DNA from: Agapanthus africanus
Lineage: Eukaryota > Streptophyta > Magnoliopsida > Asparagales > Amaryllidaceae
Assembly (NCBI GenBank): GCA_030015575.1
Contig: JASDDO010000001.1
Span: 319,953,595-320,017,594, forward strand
Length of the DNA: 64,000 bases
Direction: 5' to 3'
Positions 1 through 9,625 of this stretch are shown here, piece by piece (position 1 is the first letter of the stretch; each line of letters begins with the position of its first letter). The notes under the pieces are model-generated. The model saw only the letters and a program-made list of their open reading frames with translations, was not told the DNA's origin and ran no database searches. Both the position numbers and the translations under genes were made by a program.

Positions 1-435
1 TGAATGTCAGTCACAGGCATTGTCTTTACCCTCAGTAAAGGGACGGTATGTTGGAAGAGTTCCAAGCTAGATACCGTGGCATACTAGACGGTTAAGGCTC
101 GATACATCGCTACTTCAGATGCTACCAAAGAGGCAGTCTGGATGTATATTAGTTCATGAGATGGACTTCGTTCCTCCCATTGTGTGACAATGGAGTTGTG
201 GCTTATGCCAAGGAACACCCGTCCCATCAGTGATCCAGACATATTCTAAGGCAGTGTCACCTGATCTTGGAGATAGTTGATCTCCAGGGTAATCGAGGTA
301 AGGAGAGTAGACTCAGAGGACAACACGGCGGATCCACTCACAAAGGCCTTTTCCCAGAGAGAGATTTTTATGGGATGGTTGAGTATGAGATACTACAACC
401 ACTGCTATCAGATGGCCCTAGTGCAAGTGGGAGAT
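1..435 (+). pseudogene. Copia RNase H end and polypurine tract (upstream copy of array A)
   Basis: This is the decayed 3' end of a Copia polyprotein. Fragments resemble the RNase H stretch that is better preserved at 44611-44976 on the opposite strand (diagnostic words there are YCDNNGA and RRYHLIREIVDR). It ends in the tract AGTGCAAGTGGGAGAT, the plus-strand primer of this family, directly before the LTR. It is base-for-base the same as 6294-6728. It is broken in many places and has no expected function. Confidence 0.75.
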
Positions 436-2652
436 TGTTAGTTATATGTATGCCCTAGAGGCCATTACTATACATAGGATGTATATTGTAGTGGATGCTT
501 GGACATATATAGGGAGGACTTTCTTGCTCGACATGATAGTATGCTATCTGGTTGATCTTTACCTTAACGTGTACACTAATTGTCTCTCTGTTACATGTTG
601 GTAAAGCCCTTAGGATGTGTACTTGACTACCTGGACTGTGATGCGGATCATACTAGAGGGGACATGGTAGTCTATAAGTACATCCTTCAAAGTCCCTAGT
701 CGTGGGTGTATCGAGACGGGGCATCGATATACCAGAGTAGACTAGCGTATACCTTCTCGACCCATACAGATGGGCGATGGATGATCCCATATCCATTGGT
801 GTTTGACATCAGAGATGATATACGGGTGCTCAGTAGAGACTGGGTACACTGGACGGACTCGCCGAGAACTCCCAGATGGTATTATACCTTACGTCAGATG
901 GCAGTTCTCAGGTGACACTGGTACAGAGTAGTCTGTTGACCCGAGATCGTCATAGAGTCTTGTGTGGTTCCCACTGTGCTTTGATTTCCATCTTACCACG
1001 TCCAAGAGGGCGTGCAAAACGGTGGTTTTTGGGTACAGTCCCGAATCACATGGAGGCAATGAGCGATAGGAGGGGATTCGTCTCTCCCGGTATAGGGAGT
1101 TGATGTTGCGCTGTGTTCAATTGGCTATAACCGGAAATCCCTGGCCAGGGTTGCTGAGATTTACTGGTAAGTGTTACCAGTAGTTTCTCGAACTGTTATA
1201 GACCTCATATCGACACGACTTATCGAGCTATTGGGGTCTGACGTTTACCACCCCTAGGCGAGATATGCGACATATCAGACGATCAGACCGGACTGTACGG
1301 TAGTGTTACTGGTTGGATTCACTGGAGTGTGAGCGGGCTTGCTCATCGATCTTCTGATCGCTCAATACCCGGGTGGCCGTTACGTTTATCAGACCGCTTG
1401 CGGCTTGTGGGTGTTTGATATGATCATCACCTGCTGCCGGCGTATTGACGAGTCTTTAGAGTCCTACACAGAGGTTTCCTGGCTCAAGCGAAACGAAATA
1501 GGAGCGCGTATGAGATATGTGCGGGACCGAGAATAATGCGTGTATGTGATACCGTATTCTATTCTCGCGATGATTGTATCGAATGGTTGTATGCGATATA
1601 ACCTAGTTATCGAATCGAGGAATGATTCGATAAGCCGATACATTGTATATTAGTCGGTTATATGCGATATGACCGGATCGTTAAATCAAGTGTTGATTTA
1701 ATGATTTAATGCATAATTATATATTTGATATATTACTTTGCATTAACTAGTATTGGTTCATTTTAAATGGATTTTCTCACTTTTTGTGCACATTGTATAT
1801 GTGATATACATTTGTACACAAGTTTGTATCATGTTTGATGATGCATGCTAACTTGGGTTTGTGTAAAGACTAAACCATGGTTATATGAATGGTTAGGGTT
1901 TTGTTTTCTTTTTCATTTATCTTATTTAGTTATTCATTTTGAAAATGATAAGCGTAAAGAGAAAGAATGGTGGCTTCTTTTGTAGTTTAGTTGAAGCTTC
2001 ATGAATCTTTGACCTAGTCCACCATTCTTGTCTCTTGCTTAACCCTAACCATCATATCTAACCATGGTCTATTCTCTACACTAAACTAAGGTTAGTATTA
2101 TGATAAGTATTGATTTTCCTTTTCATTTTAATATCTTATCATAATATTATCTTCTTCTTCTTCATCTTCTTCTTGAAGAAAAAGCTTGCCTCATCAATGG
2201 CAACTTGATGAAAAGAGTGAGAAATCCAATTCTAAAGTGAACCCACTTCCTATTTCTTCATCCTCTACCTCTTGCCAAGTAGTAGAGTGTGTTTTCTTCA
2301 CAAGTTTCATGACTTGGTGAAGTTGGAGCTTGATCTAGCGATGCCTCGACGTAGATCATCTTCGGCATCGTCGTCGATGACCTAACCCGCTTTTTCTCCG
2401 ATGAAGCCGACGCTAGAGCCCAAGATCCGATTTGTACAGCGAGGAGACATCATCGCGGAGCCATGGAGGTGGAGAACCGGATCTACAAAGGTTGTATTTC
2501 CGTTTACCATTTAGTTAAGTTGTTAACTAGTTTTTGTTATCGCCTAAACTTCTAGCCAACGATCCGTAGTCGGGTTTCTCGGCACCGTAATTTTTGAAAT
2601 TGGCATGGTTGATGCCTTGTGAGACCTCTTGAGAGTGCCTAGGAACCCTACA
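436..2652 (+). repeat. LTR shared by two tandem copies (array A, left LTR)
   Basis: This 2217-bp LTR starts TGTTAGTTATATG and ends CCTACA. The start word ATGCCCTAGAGGCC is typical of Angela/BARE LTRs. It is about 99% identical to 6729-8946. It contains a strong hairpin at 1162-1182 (TACTGGTAA - GTG - TTACCAGTA), AT-rich DNA around 1690-2130 and a CTT-rich run near 2147-2175. Its position between two internal regions shows that it serves both neighbours. Confidence 0.9.
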
Positions 2653-2653
2653 G

Positions 2654-2666
2654 TGGTATCAGAGCC
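2654..2666 (+). promoter_or_regulatory. Primer binding site (array A)
   Basis: TGGTATCAGAGCC lies one base past the LTR end. It matches the 3' end of plant initiator-Met tRNA, the usual primer for Copia elements. The second LTR of the array is not followed by this site, as expected for a 3' LTR. Confidence 0.88.
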
Positions 2667-3950
2667 TAGCTAGAGCCTTAGGCGATGTCTAGACGAAGTT
2701 TGAAACCCGAACGAACCCGAAACCCTAACACAAACATGCGGGGACATCGAGGCGAATGCGGATGGCATAAGTGTACGTCGTATTTATCTGTGATGTTTAG
2801 GTACTTAAATGATGGGACTTCATTAATGAGATTAATGAAATAAAAGAAACCTAAGATGTTGTATAATTGAATTTCAAAATAAAACAGGTAGCTACAGTTC
2901 TTGCTTTGCACAGAGGTATATGTGATATATCTTGCACCTTATTCGATGAGGAAAGGACCGAGATCCCTTCACCGGGAGTGACTCCTTTAGCAATAACTGG
3001 CAGATGATACACACTCGGTTTGTCTTTTGATTGCTTTTAAGAGTTTTTGCTTTGCACAGTGATATATATGATATATCCCGCACCTCATTCGACGAGGAAA
3101 GGACCGACGATCCCTTCACCGGGAGTAACTCCTTTAGCAAAACTAGAAAAGCCTCAAAAGCACTCCATTTTAAAATCATTTGATTCTACAATGATATCAA
3201 GTTCCTTACGCAATAGGTTTTCAGAAAAACCTGTCATAGCCCTCCGTCATTTCAGATATGTACTGGTTAGTATTCGTGCTGCATTTGTTGACCTCTGTCA
3301 AGGCGTAGTGTGCGGTAGCTGATTAGTGCTTATCTGCATAAGCATATGATGTGATTGATTTAGGGTAGTCGTGTGACCTTGTTGACCTCTGTCAAGGGTC
3401 ATGCGGGTGGGTTTACTTCAATCAGGAAATGACGGGTTGAACTTGACTAGCAGCCTATGGTTTGTTGACCTCTGTCAAGGTCATAGGACGCTAGGGGAAA
3501 AATATTATCGGGAATTTCAAGTGTTGAAATTTGCAATGAGATTGCATACCTTCTATGAGATAGTTGGATCCCGATACCCGCTGCGAGTAAGAGTTACTCC
3601 TGGGAGAGTTTTACACATTACAATTAACCGATCAAGTAGGTGTCTAGAAAGGTGTCAACGAGGTTACGCCTCTGGGAAAACGAGGTTTACACTAATTAGG
3701 TTCGTGCGAAAGCACGGGGGACCTCCCTCAAAGTACCGACACTGGCCTGGCTGAAAGATTGGCGAACTTGTAGTGTGTAATTAATCCCGGCTAGTCTTTC
3801 CTTTTAAGGTTTGAAGGAAGATTTGATAAAAACCAGTGGGAGCCATCCTGATTAGATAAAATAATAACCAATCGATCTTGCAAGAGCATACGCTGAGTGT
3901 TTTCTTCTCTCTCTCTCCAGGTAGCGACCATATCTCGCCTTAATTAAGAT
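2667..3950 (+). other. Copia leader with two box hairpins and three TTGAC hairpins (array A)
   Basis: This is the untranslated leader between primer site and coding remnant. It holds two diverged copies of a box of about 95 bp (about 2901-2995 and 3045-3143). Each box has a palindrome (GGTATAT-GTG-ATATATC at 2915-2931; GATATAT-ATG-ATATATC at 3061-3077), a CCTC/GAGG hairpin and a conserved TCCCTTCACCGGGAGTGACTC segment of which parts are also complementary. Further on are three hairpins with inner stem TTGAC/GTCAA and loop CTCT (3279-3308, 3370-3405, 3454-3487). A pyrimidine tract ending in CCAG at 3900-3920 precedes the coding remnant and resembles a splice acceptor. Subgenomic splicing is known for BARE-type elements. 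Confidence 0.7.
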
Positions 3951-3954
3951 AATA

Positions 3955-6728
3955 ATACGGATAATTGACCGAACCCGCTTGTTATACTGAGCTGGGGAAC
4001 GTTGGTCCCGCTCCAACTTATAATTGTTATAAGACAGAGCAGGAAATTGGGGAATACCAGATTTCCCGTGCCGCCCAAACGAAGAGAGTGCATGTTGATG
4101 CATCATCTTCGGGTGTGTTCATTACAAAGAACTGTTTCTCAGTATCCTCCGCATCCTAGGTATATGATACCGGATCAGGATCCCAGATATGTAATTTGTT
4201 ACATAGGGCTACAGAAAGGTAGAGAACTGAGAACGGGTGATAAGTTTCATGAGACAGAAAACGGGGCAAGTGTTGCAGCCAAGTCTGTTGGTCACTGTCA
4301 CCCTGTATTACAATACATTGATTCTGAACAAATGTTATTAGATACCGAACCTGATATACAAAATCATATCTGTCTCTTCATTAGTAAAGAAACGATAAAA
4401 TTTTGTATTGTTGGATAATGTTTTGAACATTTCCTATATCAAAAGTTGATCGGTTCAGGCACGTTATCTAAAAGCATTGATGTTCTAAATCAAACTACAG
4501 TTCTTTGTATACAGAACACACACAAGAGGAATAGTTCAAAAATGAACGGATCCTTCTTGAGGCATTATAGACTAGGTCATATCAATGCGACCCGATTGGC
4601 TGAAGTTACATCAAGATGCATATTTAAATCAGTTTGAATTTACATCTTGTGAAACTTGCCAGTCATGGCACAAAGATAAGTTGACCATAGCTCTGTTTAT
4701 TGGAAACAGAGAAAGAGTTAGTGAACTCTTGGGATGATACATGTTGATGTATGTAGGTCCCCTGTCTACACATGCCAAGAATGGTTCTTTGTACTTCATT
4801 ACGTTCTCTGATAATCTCTCAAGATTCAGACATATGTTCCTGTTGAAACACAAGTCTGAACCTTTTGAGATATTCACAGAATATAAGTTAGAAGTAGAGA
4901 ACCAATACGGGTATAAGTATTATGTCCTTTGATGTGATCAAGTAGGAGAATACTTGAGCACGGAATTCCTGGATTATTCTAAAGGAGAATGAGATTCTCT
5001 CTCAGCATTACTCCTCCGTATACACCATAGCACGATGGTGTATCGGGGCGGAGCAATAACACCCTATATGATAAGGTGTGCTCTATGATGAGTACTACTG
5101 AGTTACCTATTTCCTTTTGGGAGTTATGCACTTGAGAAGCTGCATACCTATTGAATAGGGTTCAAATCAAATCAGTTGCCTACCATTTCATATGTGATAT
5201 GATAAGGGAAGAGCCCATATCTTAAGTTGGTTAAGATTTGGGGTTGTCCAGCCTATGTCTGAAAAGCAAAATCCGGACAAGCTCGAGGCAAGAACTGTTA
5301 TGTAGAACTGGAAAGGTTCCAGCTATACAAAACTGCAGCTGATGATTTGACAGAACCAAAGGATTCAATAGTTACCAACGAACCTCAGCCTCTCCGCCGA
5401 TCTAGTAAGGTCCCTCACCCGCCTGAGAGATACTTCGGTTTCTCTATGACAGTGGGAGCGAGGATTGCATCATAAGATGATGACCCAACTAGTTTCGAGC
5501 TGGCCATCAGGAGTGGGACTCTGTAAGAATGGCTGGATGCTTAGTGATCTGAGATGGAATCCATGTACACCAACAAAGTATGGACTTTGGCTGCTATATC
5601 TGAAGGGTTAAATCCCCATCAGGAGCAAGTATATCTTGAGAAGATTACTTGGTGTAGATGGAAAAGTTGAGACTTTCAAAGCTAGACTTGTTAAAGCTTT
5701 TCGTCATCGACCAGGCCTGGATAATGATGAAACCTTTTCAAGTGGCTATGCTTAAGTCCATCCAGATCCTACTTGCCACGGCTACATACCATGACTACGA
5801 TATCTGGCGGTTGGGTGCCATGACTGCTTTTCTAAATGATGTTTTAGAAGAGAAAGTCTATAAGTACACAGCCAGAGGGCTTCGTAGACAGTGGGAGCAG
5901 CGGAAACGTGTACAAGATGCTTTATAGGATAAAGCAGGCATCGCGGAGTTGGAACATCTGTTTTGATGTGTTAGTCAAAGAGTTTGATATCATCAAAATG
6001 GTAGATGAACCTTGTATAAACAAAAAGGTAGTAGGGAGTATGGTGATGATCCTCGTAGAGTACGTGGATGACATACTCTTGATAAGAAAGGAGTTTCCTA
6101 TGCTACGCTCGGTCAATCTCCGCTCATCACAATGATTCTCCATATAGGATCAAGATGATACCTCCTAAATCCTGGGTTTTGGATCTATGAGATAGATCTA
6201 ATTGGATGATAGGATTCTCACTAGTTGTAGTGAGATGGTATCAACCGATCCTGGGGAGAATCACTGGAAGGGTTCCAGGGTGATAAGGACGACTGAATGT
6301 CAGTCACAGGCATTGTCTTTACCCTCAGTAAAGGGACGGTATGTTGGAAGAGTTCCAAGCTAGATACCGTGGCATACTAGACGGTTAAGGCTCGATACAT
6401 CGCTACTTCAGATGCTACCAAAGAGGCAGTCTGGATGTATATTAGTTCATGAGATGGACTTCGTTCCTCCCATTGTGTGACAATGGAGTTGTGGCTTATG
6501 CCAAGGAACACCCGTCCCATCAGTGATCCAGACATATTCTAAGGCAGTGTCACCTGATCTTGGAGATAGTTGATCTCCAGGGTAATCGAGGTAAGGAGAG
6601 TAGACTCAGAGGACAACACGGCGGATCCACTCACAAAGGCCTTTTCCCAGAGAGAGATTTTTATGGGATGGTTGAGTATGAGATACTACAACCACTGCTA
6701 TCAGATGGCCCTAGTGCAAGTGGGAGAT
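3955..6728 (+). pseudogene. Decayed Copia pol (protease to RNase H), array A
   Basis: Scattered segments match the better preserved M2 element in the same order. They are the protease-region lead-in near 3955-4160 (TEPACYTELGNVG), the pre-integrase zinc region near 4450-4640 (LRHYRLGHINA), integrase near 4740-4930 (LYFITFSDNLSRFRH), reverse transcriptase near 5650-6110 (IKQASRSWNICFD and the YVDDILLI active-site region), and RNase H to 6728. A Gag (UBN2-type) domain is not seen between leader and protease, as in M2. The region is broken by well over ten interruptions and has no coding capacity. The contrast with nearly identical LTRs is noted as a finding. Confidence 0.8.
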
Positions 6729-8946
6729 TGTTAGTTATATGTATGCCCTAGAGGCCATTACTATACATAGGATGTATATTGTAGTGGATGCTTGGACATA
6801 TATAGGGAGGACTTTCTTGCTCGACATGATAGTATGCTATCTGGTTGATCTTTACCTTAACGTGTACACTAATTGTCTCTCTGTAACATGTTGGTAAAGC
6901 CCTTAGGATGTGTACTTGACTACCTGGACTGTGATGCGGATCATACTAGAGGGGACATGGTAGTCTATAAGTACATCCTTCAAAGTCCCTAGTCGTGGGT
7001 GTATCGAGATGGGGCATCGATATACCAGAGTAGACTAGCGTATACCTTCTCGACCCATACAGATGGGCGATGGATGATCCCATATCCATTGGTGTTTGAC
7101 ATCAGAGATGATATACGGGTGCTCAGTAGAGACTGGGTACACTGGACGGACTCGCCGGGAACTCCCAGATGGTATTATACCTTACGTCAGATGGCAGTTC
7201 TCAGGTGACACTGGTACAGAGTAGTCTGTTGACCCGAGATCGTCATAGAGTCTTGTGTGGTTCCCACTGTGCTTTGATTTCCATCTTACCACGTCCAAGA
7301 GGGCGTGCAAAACGGTGGTTTTTGGGTACAGTCCCGAATCACATGGAGGCAATGAGCGATAGGAGGGGATTCGTCTCTCCCGGTATAGGGAGTTGATGTT
7401 GCGCTGTGTTCAATTGGCTATAACCGGAAATCCCTGGCCAGGGTTGCTGAGATTTACTGGTAAGTGTTACCAGTAGTTTCTCGAACTGTTATAGACCTCA
7501 TATCGACACGACTTATCGAGCTATTGGGGTCTGACGTTTACCACCCCTAGGCGAGATATGCGACATATCAGACGATCAGACCGGACTGTATGGTAGTGTT
7601 ACTGGTTGGATTCACTGGAGTGTGAGCGGGCTTGCTCATCGATCTTCTGATCGCTCAATACCCGGGTGGCCGTTACGTTTAGCAGACCGCTTGCGTCTTG
7701 TGGGTGTTTGATATGATCATCACCTGCTGCCGGCGTATTGACGAGTCTTTAGAGTCCTACACAGAGGTTTCTTGGCTCAAGCGAAACGAAATAGGAGCGC
7801 ATATGAGATATGTGCGGGACCGAGAATAATGCGTGTATGTGATACCGTATTCTATTCTCGCGATGATTGTATCGGATGGTTGTATGCGATATAACCTAGT
7901 TATCGAATCGAGGAATGATTCGATAAGCCGATACATTGTATATTAGTCGGTTATATGCGATATGACCGGATCATTAAATCAAGTGTTGATTTAATGATTT
8001 AATGTATAATTATATATTTGATATATTACTTTGCATTAACTAGTATTGGTTCATTTTAAATGGATTTTCTCACTTTTTGTGCACATTGTATATGTGATAT
8101 ACATTTGTACACAAGTTTGTATCATGTTTGATGATGCATGCTAACTTGGGTTTGTGTAAAGACTAAACCATGGTTATATGAATGGTTAGGGTTTTGTTTT
8201 CTTTTTCATTTATCTTATTTAGTTATTCATTTTGAAAATGATAAGCGTAAAGAGAAACAATGGTGGCTTCTTTTGTAGTTTAGTTGAAGCTTCATGAATC
8301 TTTGACCTAGTCCACCATTCTTGTCTCTTGCTTAACCCTAACCATCATATCTAACCATGGTCTATTCTCTACACTAAACTAAGGTTAGTATTATGATAAG
8401 TATTTATTTTCCTTTTCATTTTAATATCTTATCATAATATTATCTTCTTCTTCTTCATCTTCTTCTTGAAGAAAAAAGCTTGCCTCATCAATGGCAACTT
8501 GATGAAAAGAGTGAGAAATCCAATTCTAAAGTGAACCCACTTCCTATTTCTTCATCCTCTACCTCTTGCCAAGTAGTAGAGTGTGTTTTCTTCACAAGTT
8601 TCATGACTTGGTGAAGTTGGAGCTTGATCTAGCGATGCCTCGACGTAGATCATCTTCGGCATCGTCGTCGATGACCTAGCCCGCTTTTTCTCCGATGAAG
8701 CCGACGCTAGAGCCCAAGATCCGATTTGTACAGCAAGGAGACATCATCACGGAGCCATGGAGGTGGAGAACCGGATCTACAAAGGTTGTATTTCCGTTTA
8801 CCATTTAGTTGAGTTGTTAACTAGTTTTTGTTATCGCCTAAACTTCTAGCCAACGATCCGTAGTCGGGTTTCTCGGCACCGTAATTTTTGAAATTGGCAT
8901 GGTTGATGCCTTGTGAGACGTCTTGAGAGTGCCTAGGAACCCTACA
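6729..8946 (+). repeat. Right LTR of array A
   Basis: This 2218-bp LTR starts TGTTAG and ends CCTACA, with the purine tract just before it. By hand count it has about 18 substitutions and one 1-bp length difference against 436-2652. The sequence directly after it (8947 onward) aligns with 16301 onward in L1's other LTR, which fixes the right boundary of the insertion. Confidence 0.9.
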
Positions 8947-9612
8947 GTCGTATCAGCAGAGGTAGGGGGGGCTGAAAAGTCTTAGGGGCTGGTGTAGGGC
9001 TGCTGAATTTGCACTGATATAGCTGCTGTAGCTGCTGTTCTGGTGGCTGAAAATGCGCTGTTGATGTTGGGTGTGGGGCTGATGGTGGTGCAGCTTGTAG
9101 CAGCAGCTAGGGTGGCTGATGTGTGGGTGTATATTTCTGATGTAGAGAGGTTGGCATGTGTGTGTTTGAGAGGCAAACCAAGGTTTTGAAATGAGATGAG
9201 TTAACTCTCATCATCCCATTCACCATGAACCAAACCAAACCCGGATTAACCCACTTAACTTAGCCTAAAGGTTTAAACCCACCATAGTCATCTAAACATG
9301 GTTCAACCCTAGGCCACCATGAGTCCAAAACATGAACCAAATGCGACAGGTGTGGAAATGTTATGTGCACATTGCACAAAAGCCAAAAATCCGGTTAGCG
9401 ATCTTCAATCGCAATTAACACAAAAATAACATATACTTAACCATAAAAACTTAAAATGACATAATTCCACAAAATACCCTATTTTAGGATTTCTAAAATT
9501 TTCTCCGGAATTTTCACCATTTATCGGTATTTAATTATACCGACTATTAAAATATTCATTAAAAATTATGAAAATTCCCAAAAATAATATTTTATTTTTT
9601 TGAAATGTTACA
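8947..9612 (-). repeat. L1 3' LTR, portion right of array A
   Basis: This aligns along its whole length with 16301-16965 at about 97% identity. The start in sense (TGTAACA, ending at 9612) abuts the polypurine tract. The sense 3' part is separated by the array A insertion. The segment is rich in GCTG words near 8995-9110. Confidence 0.85.
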
Positions 9613-9614
9613 AT

Positions 9615-9625
9615 CTTCCCCCCTT
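9615..9625 (-). promoter_or_regulatory. Polypurine tract of L1
   Basis: In sense this reads AAGGGGGGAAG directly before the 3' LTR start. It follows the sequence AATTCGGGGACCGAATTTC, the usual end of the pol region in Tekay-type elements. Confidence 0.8.

Larger units (their letters stand above)
1..8946 (+). mobile_element. Array A: tandem Copia (Angela-lineage) elements sharing an LTR
   Basis: The order is internal 3' end (1-435), LTR (436-2652), internal region (2653-6728), LTR (6729-8946). Bases 1-435 are identical to 6294-6728, so the first LTR is both the 3' LTR of a copy that begins left of the window and the 5' LTR of the next copy. The LTRs start TGTTAG and end CTACA. A purine-rich tract precedes each LTR, and an initiator-Met-type primer site (TGGTATCAGAGCC) follows the first. 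The RNase H and reverse transcriptase remnants match the Angela lineage (BARE/WIS-like). The LTRs differ at about 19 sites by my count (about 0.9%), giving roughly 0.3 My. The array interrupts the 3' LTR of L1. The coding region is badly broken, with more than ten interruptions. The left end and target duplication are outside the window. Confidence 0.88.

Noticed and set aside
2654-2666. tRNA-like sequence
   Set aside because: Only the complement of a tRNA 3' end is present (primer site). There is no tRNA body here or at the other primer sites.
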